A program made the translations under genes and the position numbers. Positions 18,441 through 26,701 of a stretch of DNA of 64,000 nucleotides are shown piece after piece. Source of the DNA: an uncultured Eubacteriales bacterium (GTDB lineage Bacteria; Bacillota; Clostridia; Christensenellales; Aristaeellaceae); NCBI GenBank assembly GCA_900315675.1, contig OMZY01000011.1:1-64000 (forward strand), in the 5' to 3' direction. The stretch's first letter is position 1. Every line of letters begins with the position of its first letter. Below the pieces are notes generated by a model. The model saw only the letters and a list, made by a program, of their open reading frames with translations. It was not told the DNA's origin and did not search any database.

Positions 18441-18469
18441 TTGACAATGTTCGTGTTTTGAAGTATATT
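18441..18469 (+). promoter_or_regulatory. Promoter of the pur cluster with a PurBox-like motif
   Basis: TTGACA (18441-18446), 17 nt, TATATT (18464-18469). The spacer contains ATGTTCGTG, whose complement CACGAACAT is close to the PurR-box core (CCGAACWWT). A PurR-type repressor is therefore possible, but no purR gene is present and the pairing distance to the nearest CGAAC (18391) is longer than in Bacillus. Confidence 0.7.
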
Positions 18470-18508
18470 GGGATCGGTTTCAATGGAGAAATCAGGAGGA
18501 ACTTTATC

Positions 18509-18997
18509 GTGAGAAAAGTCGGTATCATCATGGGCAGCGACAGCGATCTGCCCGTGATTAAAAAAGCAACAGATCAGCTCAAAAGCCTGGGCATTCCCTT
18601 CGAGGTGCACGTTTATTCAGCACACCGTACACCGGAAGAGGCCCGGGCTTTTGCAGTCAATGCGCGGAAGAACGGATTCGGCGCGCTGATCGCGGCGGCA
18701 GGCATGGCGGCTCATCTGGCCGGGGCCATTGCCGCGAATACTACCCTGCCGGTGATCGGGATTCCCTGCCAGGGTCCCTGCCTGGAAGGGCTGGACGCGC
18801 TGCTGTCCACGGTTCAGATGCCCACGGGGATTCCTGTGGCGACCGTCGCGGTGAACGGCGGAGCGAACGCGGCGCTGCTGGCGGCGCAGATCCTGGCTGT
18901 GGAGGACGCGGAGCTGGCCGCGAAGCTGGACGCGAAGCGGAAGGCGGACGCGGACGCCGTACTGGCGAAGGACGCCGGTATCATGGAACGGCTCTGA
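18509..18997 (+). CDS. purE: N5-carboxyaminoimidazole ribonucleotide mutase
   Basis: A 162-residue enzyme of purine synthesis. GSDSD near residue 9, SAHRTPEE and GMAAHLAG are the catalytic signature of PurE. Class I enzymes need PurK to make N5-CAIR, and no purK is in the window; class II enzymes use AIR and CO2 directly. I cannot assign the class with certainty. The start is GTG 18509, preceded by AGGAGG (18494-18499); the longer open frame overlaps the promoter. Confidence 0.93.
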   Translation: MRKVGIIMGSDSDLPVIKKATDQLKSLGIPFEVHVYSAHRTPEEARAFAVNARKNGFGALIAAAGMAAHLAGAIAANTTLPVIGIPCQGPCLEGLDALLSTVQMPTGIPVATVAVNGGANAALLAAQILAVEDAELAAKLDAKRKADADAVLAKDAGIMERL

Positions 18998-19045
18998 GAA
19001 ACACTGCAAACCCTGAAATAAAGAAGATAGAGGAGAAAAAACACC

Positions 19046-19732
19046 ATGGAAAAGAAGCTCGTTTACACCGGAAAAACCAAGAATGTTTACGCCCTGGACA
19101 ACGGAAACTATGAACTGCTCTTCAAGGATGACTGCACCGGCAAGGACGGCGTGTTCGATCCCGGCGAGAACAGCATCGGCCTGACCATCGAAGGCGTGGG
19201 CGATGTAAACCTGCGGATGAGCATCTATTTCTTCGAGAAGATCAACGCGGCCGGTATCGCGACCCACTTTGTGAGCGCCGACCTGGCGAAGACCACCATG
19301 GAAGTGAAGCCCGCCAAGGTGTTCGGCAAGGGCCTGGAAGTGATCTGCCGCTACAAGGCGGTCGGCAGCTTCTTCCGCCGCTACGGTGACTACATCGCCG
19401 AAGGCGCTGATCTGCCCGCTTATGTGGAAACCACTTTCAAGGACGACGCCAAGGGCGATCCGCTGGTCACCAAGGATGCGCTGGTGGCGCTGGGCGTGAT
19501 GAGCGACGCGCAGTATGAAGATATCAAGACCATGACCCAGCAGATCACGAAGATCGTGGCGGATGATCTGAAGGCCAAGGGCCTGGATCTGTATGACATC
19601 AAATTCGAGTTCGGTTATGACGCGGACGGAAAGGTCATGCTGATCGACGAAATCGCCAGCGGCAACATGCGGGTTTACAAGGATGGCAAGTACATCGATC
19701 CCATGACCCTGAGCGAGCTGTTCTTTGCCTGA
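19046..19732 (+). CDS. purC: SAICAR synthetase
   Basis: A 228-residue ligase joining aspartate to CAIR with ATP. The N-terminal [14 protein letters not shown], the [11 protein letters not shown] region and the metal-binding end [14 protein letters not shown] are typical of the short bacterial PurC. Start and ribosome-binding site (AGAGGAGAA) are clear. Lies between purE and purF, in line with the order in many Clostridia. Confidence 0.95.
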   Translation: MEKKLVYTGKTKNVYALDNGNYELLFKDDCTGKDGVFDPGENSIGLTIEGVGDVNLRMSIYFFEKINAAGIATHFVSADLAKTTMEVKPAKVFGKGLEVICRYKAVGSFFRRYGDYIAEGADLPAYVETTFKDDAKGDPLVTKDALVALGVMSDAQYEDIKTMTQQITKIVADDLKAKGLDLYDIKFEFGYDADGKVMLIDEIASGNMRVYKDGKYIDPMTLSELFFA

Positions 19733-19771
19733 TTCCGGTATTCTGAATGATATGACACAGGAGTAACGACC

Positions 19772-21202
19772 ATGGGTGGATTTTTCGGAATTACGTCCCA
19801 TAAGGACTGTATGCTGGATGTGTTTTTCGGTGTGGACTATCACAGCCATCTGGGCACCCGCCGTGCCGGTATGGCCGCGTGGGATGAGGAGATTGGTCTG
19901 CAGCGGAAGATTCACAACATCTGCAACGCGCCTTTCCGGACTAAGTTTGAACATATTTTTGAGGAAATGCGGGGCACTTCCGCCATCGGCTGTATTTCAG
20001 ACGCGGATCCCCAGCCCCTGCTGATCCGTTCCAACCTGGGTACCTACGCGATCTGCATGACCGGTGTGATCAACAACGCGGATGAGCTGATTGACCAGTA
20101 CCTGAGCTTCAGCGGCGGCCATTTTGATTCCATGACCGGCGGCAAGATCAACCAGACGGAGCTGCTCAGCGCCCTGATCAACCAGAAGAGTACTTTTGCG
20201 GAGGGCATCCGTTTTGCCCAGAAGTCCATTGTCGGTACCGCGTCCATCCTGATCCTGACGGATAAAGGATCCATCATTGCAGCCCGCGACCGGATGGGCC
20301 GCCTGCCGGTAGCGATCGGAAAGCGGGAGGACAGCTACGCCGTGGCGTTTGAATCCTTTGCCTTCCATAAAACCGGTTATGAAGACGTCTGCGAACTGGG
20401 ACCCGGGGAAATCGTTGAGCTGACACCGGATAAGATGACCCGGCTGGCGGCTCCCGGAAAGAAAAAGAAGATCTGCTCCTTCCTGTGGAGTTATTACGGC
20501 TATCCCACCTCCACCTATGAAGGTGTGAACGTGGAAGAGATGCGTTACCGCAACGGTGCGATCATGGCGGACAACGACAAGGAAGCCGGCCGGGACGATC
20601 CGATTGATTACATCGGCGGTGTGCCGGATTCCGGTACTCCCCATGCCATCGGCTATGCGAACCGCAGCGGCGTTCCCTTTGCCCGGGCCTTCATCAAGTA
20701 CACTCCCACCTGGAGCCGCAGCTTTATGCCGGCAAACCAGACAGACCGGGACAAGATTGCCAAGATGAAGCAGATTCCCGTGAACGAGCTGATCAAGGGC
20801 AAGAACCTGCTGTTTGTGGACGACTCCATCGTCCGCGGTACGCAGCTTCGGGAAACCGTTGAGTTCCTGTACGAGAGCGGCGCCAAGTCCGTGCATATGC
20901 GCAGCGCCTGTCCGCCTATCATGTATGCCTGCAAGTACCTGAACTTCTCCCGTTCCAACAGCGACCTGGAGCTGATTGCCCGCCGGGTGATCCTGGAGCT
21001 GGAAGGGGAGGAAGGCTTCAATCACATTGATGAGTACGCCGACGGTACCACTGAGCGCGGCAAGAGCCTCCGGGACTGCATCTGCAAGAAGTTCAATTTC
21101 GCCTCCCTGGAGTTCCAGACCCTGGAGGGTGTGGTGAAAGCGATCGGCATTGATCCCTGCGAGCTTTGCACGTATTGCTGGAATGGGGAGGAAGGCGAAT
21201 GA
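19772..21202 (+). CDS. purF: PurF-family amidophosphoribosyltransferase lacking the N-terminal Cys
   Basis: A 476-residue homologue of the first purine enzyme, which makes phosphoribosylamine from PRPP and glutamine-derived ammonia. The transferase half is intact: PRPP loop VDDSIVRGT at 349-357, preceded by FARAFIKYTPTWSR. C-terminal cysteines at 463, 466 and 469 suggest an iron-sulfur site as in the clostridial/Bacillus type. The glutaminase half is unusual: it begins MGGFFG instead of MCGI-G, so the catalytic N-terminal cysteine is a glycine, and the region of the RYPT motif reads CISDADP (74-80). Either it uses free ammonia, or a partner supplies it, or the function differs. No other purF is in the window. 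Confidence 0.85.
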   Translation: MGGFFGITSHKDCMLDVFFGVDYHSHLGTRRAGMAAWDEEIGLQRKIHNICNAPFRTKFEHIFEEMRGTSAIGCISDADPQPLLIRSNLGTYAICMTGVINNADELIDQYLSFSGGHFDSMTGGKINQTELLSALINQKSTFAEGIRFAQKSIVGTASILILTDKGSIIAARDRMGRLPVAIGKREDSYAVAFESFAFHKTGYEDVCELGPGEIVELTPDKMTRLAAPGKKKKICSFLWSYYGYPTSTYEGVNVEEMRYRNGAIMADNDKEAGRDDPIDYIGGVPDSGTPHAIGYANRSGVPFARAFIKYTPTWSRSFMPANQTDRDKIAKMKQIPVNELIKGKNLLFVDDSIVRGTQLRETVEFLYESGAKSVHMRSACPPIMYACKYLNFSRSNSDLELIARRVILELEGEEGFNHIDEYADGTTERGKSLRDCICKKFNFASLEFQTLEGVVKAIGIDPCELCTYCWNGEEGE

Positions 21203-21307
21203 CAGCCCGGTGGGCTGTCCGTCGAAGACGGAAATGAGCCGACCGAGTCAACCGAAACGAGCATCGAACCCGCTCCAAGGGTGAGAGGCGAAGATTGAGG
21301 TTGCGGA
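21201..21307 (+). repeat. Dispersed hairpin repeat, copy C
   Basis: Starts at the purF stop codon with GACAGCCC/GGGCTGTC (21201-21219), then CCGTC-gaa-GACGG, AGTCAACCGAAACGAGC, and ends in CGAAGATTGAGGTTGCGGA. The last 14 bases recur at 21341-21354 next to a small GCAACC/GGTTGC hairpin. Confidence 0.8.
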
Positions 21308-21389
21308 ACGAGGAGACCATTGTGCTTCCCTGCTGCAACCATTGAGGTTGCGGAGAGGAAGATTAATATCCTGTAAAGGAGCTAATACA

Positions 21390-22430
21390 ATGAATGAATC
21401 CAGATCTGAAGCCTACGCCGCCGCTGGCGTTGATATCACTGCCGGTTATAAGTCTGTTGAACTGATGAAAAAGCATATCCGGCGGACAGAGACCCCCGGG
21501 GTCTGCTCTGATGTGGGCGGATTCGGCGGACTGTTCCAGCCGGACATGACCGGAATGAAGGAACCGGTGCTGGTATCCGGCACCGACGGCGTGGGCACCA
21601 AGCTGAAAATTGCCCTGCTGATGGACAAGCACGATACCATCGGTATTGACTGCGTGGCCATGTGCGTGAACGATATCATCTGCTGCGGCGCACAACCCCT
21701 GTTCTTCCTGGACTACATTGCCTGCGGAAAGAACGTTCCGGAGCGTATCGAACAGATCGTGAAGGGCGTCTGCGAAGGCTGCGTCCAGGCCGGCTGCGCG
21801 CTGATCGGCGGTGAGACGGCGGAGCATCCCGGCATGATGCCCGAGGATGACTACGACCTGGCCGGTTATTCCACCGGTATCGTGGACAAGGCGAAGATCA
21901 TCGACAACAAGGCCATGAAAGCCGGGGACGTGGTGATCGCGCTGCCTTCCACCGGTGTTCATTCCAACGGATTTTCCCTGGTGCGGAAAGTGTTTGATGT
22001 GGAGAACGCCGATCTGAAAACCCCGGTGGAGAAGCTGGGCGGCAAAAGCCTGGGCGAGACCCTGCTGACCCCCACCCGTATTTATGTCAAGCCTGTTCTG
22101 GCCCTGCTGAAGGAAGTGGCCGTGAAGGGCATCAGCCACATTACCGGCGGCGGTTTCTATGAGAACATTCCGCGGAGCATTCCGGACGGCCTGGGCGCGA
22201 AGATTCAGCGCAGCGCTGTGAAGGTCCTGCCGATTTTTGATCTGATCGCCGAAAAGGGCGGCATCAGCGAGCGGGATATGTTCAACACCTTCAACATGGG
22301 TGTGGGCATGAGCATTGTTGTCGCGGCAGAGGATGCGGAGAAAGCCCTGCAGATCCTGAAGGACAATGGCGAGGAAGCCTACGTGATCGGTGAAATCATC
22401 GAGAGCGAGGATAAAATCACGATCATCTGA
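21390..22430 (+). CDS. purM: Phosphoribosylformylglycinamidine cyclo-ligase
   Basis: A 346-residue ATP-dependent enzyme closing the imidazole ring to give AIR. It shows [18 protein letters not shown] at the start, the [12 protein letters not shown] nucleotide-binding motif, [10 protein letters not shown] and [11 protein letters not shown], all diagnostic of PurM. ATG 21390 is preceded by AAAGGAG; the open frame upstream lies within repeat DNA. Follows copy C of the dispersed repeat and runs into purN after 20 bp. Confidence 0.96.
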   Translation: MNESRSEAYAAAGVDITAGYKSVELMKKHIRRTETPGVCSDVGGFGGLFQPDMTGMKEPVLVSGTDGVGTKLKIALLMDKHDTIGIDCVAMCVNDIICCGAQPLFFLDYIACGKNVPERIEQIVKGVCEGCVQAGCALIGGETAEHPGMMPEDDYDLAGYSTGIVDKAKIIDNKAMKAGDVVIALPSTGVHSNGFSLVRKVFDVENADLKTPVEKLGGKSLGETLLTPTRIYVKPVLALLKEVAVKGISHITGGGFYENIPRSIPDGLGAKIQRSAVKVLPIFDLIAEKGGISERDMFNTFNMGVGMSIVVAAEDAEKALQILKDNGEEAYVIGEIIESEDKITII

Positions 22431-22450
22431 TCGCAATAACGGAGGTGCTT

Positions 22451-23071
22451 ATGAGCGGAAAAGCCCGTATTGCCGTGCTGGTATCCGGAGGCGGAACCAA
22501 TCTGCAGGCGATTCTGGACGCCGCAGCCCGGGGAGAAATTCCGGACGGGGAAGTGGCGATGGTCATCAGCGACCGTGCCGGGGCTTATGCCCTGGAGCGG
22601 GCACAAAAGGCCGGCATTCCGACCCTGGAGATCAACAAGAAGGCCTGCGGCGGACAGGTGGCCTTTGAGCAGAAACTGATTGACGCCCTGACCATCAACC
22701 GGATTGACCTGATCGTACTGGCCGGATTCCTGAGCATCCTGACGGAGAATTTCACCACGCTGTATACCCGGCGGATCATCAACGTTCATCCGAGCCTGAT
22801 CCCCAGCTTCTGCGGCGAGGGTTTTTACGGCCTGAAGGTTCACCAGGCAGCCCTGGACCGGGGCGTAAAGGTGACCGGCGCGACCGTGCATTTTGTCAAT
22901 GAAATCCCGGACGGCGGAGAGATCATCGCCCAGAAGGCGGTGGAGATTCAGCCCGGGGATACCCCTGAAATCCTGCAGCGCCGGGTGATGGAGCAGGCTG
23001 AATGGATCATCCTGCCCAAGAGTGTTGAAATCATTTCTAAAGAAATAATTTCAACAATGAAGAATGAATAA
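22451..23071 (+). CDS. purN: Phosphoribosylglycinamide formyltransferase
   Basis: A 206-residue enzyme transferring formyl from 10-formyl-THF to GAR. VLVSGGGTNLQAIL binds the ribose phosphate, NVHPSLIPSF contains the catalytic Asn/His, and GATVHFVNEIPDGGEII the Asp. The catalytic asparagine-histidine-aspartate trio is therefore complete. ATG 22451 follows GGAGG by 5 bases. The last few codons (ISTMKNE) are read from a heptanucleotide repeat array, so the C-terminal tail is probably not conserved. Confidence 0.95.
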   Translation: MSGKARIAVLVSGGGTNLQAILDAAARGEIPDGEVAMVISDRAGAYALERAQKAGIPTLEINKKACGGQVAFEQKLIDALTINRIDLIVLAGFLSILTENFTTLYTRRIINVHPSLIPSFCGEGFYGLKVHQAALDRGVKVTGATVHFVNEIPDGGEIIAQKAVEIQPGDTPEILQRRVMEQAEWIILPKSVEIISKEIISTMKNE

Positions 23072-23086
23072 TGAAGAATGAAAAAT
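23052..23086. repeat. Heptanucleotide repeat at purN 3' end
   Basis: Repeats of AATGAAG/AATGAAT/AATGAAA with strict 7-nt spacing; the purN stop codon lies inside it. Confidence 0.75.
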
Positions 23087-23154
23087 GCTGATTACTTTTG
23101 CCCTGTGAAAGCCGTTGTGTGAGGAGCAAAAAGAAAAGCAGATCAAACAAAATA

Positions 23155-23192
23155 TAATTCTGAATTCTTAATTCTGAATTCTGAATTAAAAC
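23155..23192. repeat. Heptanucleotide repeat upstream of purO
   Basis: Four tandem 7-mers of the form CTGAATT/CTTAATT (23160-23188), ending just before the purO ribosome-binding site. Confidence 0.75.
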
Positions 23193-23204
23193 AAGGAGGA
23201 GCCT

Positions 23205-23924
23205 ATGGACATCTACAAGATCAACACCCCTGAGGAACTGCTGAAGGACAACACCTATCCCGGACGCGGCATCATCATCGGCAAGACGCCGGACGGCACC
23301 AAGGCCATGACTGCCTACTTCATCATGGGCCGCAGCGACAACAGCCGCAACCGGATCTTTACCGAGAAGAACGGCGAAGTCTTCACTGAGCCCTTCGACG
23401 TTTCCAAGGTCCAGGATCCCTCCCTGATCATTTATGCTGCGATCCGTTCCTATGAGAACAACCTGATCGTGACTAACGGCAACCAGACCGACACCATCTG
23501 GGACGGTCTGAAGGCCGGAAAGACCTTCTCCGCGGCGCTGGAAAGCCGTGAATTTGAGCCGGACGGCCCGAACTTCACTCCCCGCATCAGCGGCATGATG
23601 ACCTTCGCGGACGGTGACTTCACCTATCAGATGAGCATCCTCAAGAGCGCCGACGCGGAAGGCAGCGCCTGCAACCGCTACACCTACAGCTATGCGCCGC
23701 TGAACGGCCTGGGCCATTTCATCCACACCTATGTGTGCGACGGCAACCCGATCCCGACCTTCCAGGGTGAACCGGAGCGCATCGCTGTGAGCGACGATAT
23801 CGACGATATGACGGACATCCTGTGGAAGAACCTGAACGAGCAGAATAAGATCAGCCTTTATGTCCGTTACGTGGACCTGAAGACCGGTGCTGCCGAGAGC
23901 CGGCTGGTCAACAAAAATAAGTGA
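23205..23924 (+). CDS. purO: IMP cyclohydrolase, PurO type
   Basis: A 239-residue protein matching the archaeal-type IMP cyclohydrolase family (PurO, IMP_cyclohyd), which closes FAICAR to IMP, the last step. The N-terminal part (NTYPGRGIIIGKTPDG and AYFIMGRSDNSRNR) and the fold resembling Ntn hydrolases fit the family. It replaces the MGS-like cyclohydrolase domain of ordinary PurH, and the transformylase half is encoded separately just downstream. ATG 23205 follows AAGGAGG. This split arrangement is known in archaea and some bacteria. Confidence 0.9.
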   Translation: MDIYKINTPEELLKDNTYPGRGIIIGKTPDGTKAMTAYFIMGRSDNSRNRIFTEKNGEVFTEPFDVSKVQDPSLIIYAAIRSYENNLIVTNGNQTDTIWDGLKAGKTFSAALESREFEPDGPNFTPRISGMMTFADGDFTYQMSILKSADAEGSACNRYTYSYAPLNGLGHFIHTYVCDGNPIPTFQGEPERIAVSDDIDDMTDILWKNLNEQNKISLYVRYVDLKTGAAESRLVNKNK

Positions 23925-23927
23925 TGA

Positions 23928-23963
23928 GGACGTGTCAAAATCTCTGATTTTGGTAACACGTCC
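23928..23963. repeat. Long hairpin between purO and the AICAR transformylase gene
   Basis: GGACGTGT (23928-23935) pairs with ACACGTCC (23956-23963), and the inner CAAAATC pairs with GATTTTG, with a 3-nt bulge: 15 bp in all. There is no T-run, so it is not a classical terminator. Confidence 0.75.
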
Positions 23964-24047
23964 CATGCTACAGCCGTCAATGATCAGGAGCCGAAGGCGA
24001 ACGGAGCATTGGTAACGGCGATCGCAAGTAGAAAAGGAGATAAGATC

Positions 24048-25232
24048 ATGAAAGAATTTGAACTCAAATACGGCTGCAATCCCAACCAGAAGCCCGCGAA
24101 GATCTACATGAGCGACGGCAGCGAGCTGCCGATCAAAATTCTGTCCGGCCGTCCCGGCTTCATCAATTTCCTGGACGCCTTCAACAGCTGGCAGCTGGTA
24201 AAGGAACTGAAGGCCGCCCTGGGTATGCCCGCGGTAACCAGCTTCAAGCATGTGAGCCCCACTTCCGCCGCGGTCGGCATTCCGCTTTCCGCTGATCTGA
24301 AGAAAGCCTGCTTCGTGGATGATATTGAAGGCCTGGACGAATCCCCCCTGGCCTGCGCCTATGCCCGTGCCCGCGGCACCGACCGGATGTGCTCCTTCGG
24401 CGACTGGGTTGCCCTGAGCGATGTGTGCGATGTGACCACCGCGAAAATGATCAAGCGGGAAGTTTCCGACGGCGTGATCGCTCCCGGTTATGAGCCCGAA
24501 GCCCTGGAAATCCTGAAGCAGAAGCGCAAGGGCAACTACAACATCGTGGAAATCGATCCCGATTATGTGCCTGAAGTGCAGGAGCGCAAGCAGGTGTTCG
24601 GCATCACCTTCGAACAGGGCCGCAACAACTTTGAAATCAACCGGGAGCTGCTCTCGGATATCGTGACGAAGAATAAGGATCTGCCGGATTCCGCCGTGCG
24701 TGACCTGATCATCGCCCTGATTACCCTGAAGTACACCCAGTCCAATTCCGTCTGCTACGCGGTGGACGGCCAGGCCATCGGTGTGGGCGCCGGCCAGCAG
24801 AGCCGTATCCACTGCACCCGTCTGGCGGGTTCCAAAGCGGACACCTGGTTCCTGCGCCAGCATGAGAAGGTGCTGAACCTGCCCTTCCGCGCTGATCTGG
24901 GCCGCCCCGAACGGGACAATGTCATCGACGGCTACATTAACCAGAATGAGGAAGATGTCTGCGCCGACGGCAACTGGCAGAAGTACTTCACCGCGCAGCC
25001 CGCACCCCTGACCGACGCGGAAAAGCGAGCCTTCCTGGACACCCGGCAGAACGTGGCGCTGGGCTCCGACGCCTTCTTCCCATTCAGCGACAACATTGAA
25101 CGCGCCTACAAGAGCGGCGTGAAATACATTGCTGAGCCCGGCGGCTCCATCCGCGATGATGCAGTGATCGACTGCTGTGACAAGTACGGCATGACGATGG
25201 CGTTTACGCACATGAGACTGTTCCACCATTAA
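24048..25232 (+). CDS. purV: Stand-alone AICAR transformylase
   Basis: A 394-residue protein corresponding only to the AICAR formyltransferase half of PurH. It begins at FELKYGCNPNQKPAKIY and shows SFKHVSPTSAAVG, with the catalytic Lys-His, SNSVCYAVDGQAIGVGAGQQSRIHCTRLA cut short here as a signature region, and the C-terminal FPFSDNIERA. The ~200-residue IMP cyclohydrolase domain normally fused at the N-terminus is absent. With PurO it completes AICAR to IMP. ATG 24048 is preceded by AAAAGGAGATAAG. Confidence 0.9.
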   Translation: MKEFELKYGCNPNQKPAKIYMSDGSELPIKILSGRPGFINFLDAFNSWQLVKELKAALGMPAVTSFKHVSPTSAAVGIPLSADLKKACFVDDIEGLDESPLACAYARARGTDRMCSFGDWVALSDVCDVTTAKMIKREVSDGVIAPGYEPEALEILKQKRKGNYNIVEIDPDYVPEVQERKQVFGITFEQGRNNFEINRELLSDIVTKNKDLPDSAVRDLIIALITLKYTQSNSVCYAVDGQAIGVGAGQQSRIHCTRLAGSKADTWFLRQHEKVLNLPFRADLGRPERDNVIDGYINQNEEDVCADGNWQKYFTAQPAPLTDAEKRAFLDTRQNVALGSDAFFPFSDNIERAYKSGVKYIAEPGGSIRDDAVIDCCDKYGMTMAFTHMRLFHH

Positions 25233-25333
25233 GATCATAAGGTAGGAAGCAGGAGGAAGGAAGTAAAGTAACTTCAACCTCCCGCCTCCTCCCTTCTGCT
25301 TTTACCCCATTTTGTATACATAGGAGATCAGTT
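25233..25333. other. Purine-rich imperfect hairpin before purD
   Basis: GGTAGGAAGCAGGAGGAAGG and the later CCTCCTCCCTTCTGCTTTTA can form a long imperfect stem ending about 20 bp before the purD ribosome-binding site. No gene. It could influence purD expression, but no terminator T-run follows. Confidence 0.4.
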
Positions 25334-26605
25334 ATGAATATACTTCTTGTCGGCGGCGGCGGCCGGGAACATACTATTATCAAAAAGCTGAAGGAGAATC
25401 CGGCGGTCGAAACGATCTATGCGCTGCCGGGCAACGGAGGAATCGCGGCGGACGCGACCTGCGTGGACGTGAAGGCTACGGACATTGACGGCATTGTTGC
25501 TTTTGCCCGGAGCACGAAGATTGACTATGCGGTTGTCGCACCGGATGATCCGCTGGTGCTGGGCTGCGTGGACGCGCTGGAAGCCGAAGGCATTCCCTGC
25601 TTCGGTCCCCGGAAGAACGCGGCGATCATTGAGGGAAGCAAGGTTTTCTCCAAGAACCTGATGAAAAAGTACGGGATCCCCACAGCGGCCTATGAAGTGT
25701 TTTCCGATCCGAAAAAGGCGCTGGAGTACCTGGAAACCTCTCCGATTCCGACCGTGATCAAAGCGGACGGCCTGGCCCTTGGCAAGGGCGTTACCGTGGC
25801 CATGAACCGCTGGGACGCGCGGGCGGCCGTACGGGAATGCATGGAAGACAAGAAGTTCGGAAAGAGCGGCGACGAGATCGTCATTGAGGAGTACCTGGAA
25901 GGCCCGGAAGTTTCCGTGTTGGCTTTCACAGACGGAACAACCGTGAAGCCCATGGTTTCCAGCATGGACCACAAACGGGCGGAGGACGGCGATAACGGTC
26001 CGAATACCGGCGGAATGGGCACGGTTGCTCCGAATCCTTTCTATACCGAAGAGATCGCGAAGACCTGCATGGAAACCATCTTCCTGCCCACCATCCGCGC
26101 GATGAAGGCGGAAGGCCGGGAATTCCGCGGCTGCCTGTATTTCGGCCTGATGCTGACGAAGGACGGCCCGAAGGTGATTGAATACAACTGCCGCTTCGGC
26201 GATCCGGAAACCCAGGTGGTGCTGCCCCTGCTGGAGAGCGACCTGCTGACGGTGATGCAGGCAACCACCAACGGCACGCTGGCGGACTGCGAAGTGAAGT
26301 TCAAAGACGCCCATGCCTGCTGCGTGGTGCTGGCTTCCATGGGGTATCCGGTAAAGTATGAAAAGGGATATGAAATTACGATTCCTGACGCGGTGAAGGA
26401 TCACGTTTACGTAGCAGGCGCGGCGCTGAAGGATGGAAAACTGGTAACCTCCGGCGGCCGGGTACTCGGCGTGACCGCGGTGGCGGATACTCTGGCGGAC
26501 GCCGTGAAGGAAGCCTATGCCATGGCGGACACGATTGAATTCGGCAACAAGTACAGCCGGCGGGATATAGGGCTTCGCGCCTTAAGCGCGAAAGCCAATG
26601 CATAA
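25334..26605 (+). CDS. purD: Phosphoribosylamine-glycine ligase
   Basis: A 423-residue ATP-grasp ligase producing GAR, second step of the pathway. N-terminal GGGGREHTI, the ATP-grasp core with VIKADGLALGKGV, and the metal-binding GPKVIEYNCRFGDPETQ are all present in order. The start at 25334 follows TAGGAGATC. Flanked by hairpin and heptamer repeats on both sides. Confidence 0.96.
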   Translation: MNILLVGGGGREHTIIKKLKENPAVETIYALPGNGGIAADATCVDVKATDIDGIVAFARSTKIDYAVVAPDDPLVLGCVDALEAEGIPCFGPRKNAAIIEGSKVFSKNLMKKYGIPTAAYEVFSDPKKALEYLETSPIPTVIKADGLALGKGVTVAMNRWDARAAVRECMEDKKFGKSGDEIVIEEYLEGPEVSVLAFTDGTTVKPMVSSMDHKRAEDGDNGPNTGGMGTVAPNPFYTEEIAKTCMETIFLPTIRAMKAEGREFRGCLYFGLMLTKDGPKVIEYNCRFGDPETQVVLPLLESDLLTVMQATTNGTLADCEVKFKDAHACCVVLASMGYPVKYEKGYEITIPDAVKDHVYVAGAALKDGKLVTSGGRVLGVTAVADTLADAVKEAYAMADTIEFGNKYSRRDIGLRALSAKANA

Positions 26606-26690
26606 TGAAGAATTCATAATTCATTATGATGATTGCTTATTCAGATTGAATTCAATTATGAATTGTGAATTGTGAATTATGAATTAAAAC
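26603..26690. repeat. Heptanucleotide repeat array (purD-purL gap)
   Basis: AATGAAGAATTCATAATTCATTATG, shown here only in part, is followed by four 7-mers TGAATTG/TGAATTA (26658-26686). It spans nearly the whole 96-bp gap and ends at the purL ribosome-binding site. Confidence 0.75.
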
Positions 26691-26701
26691 GAGGTGTTAT
26701 T

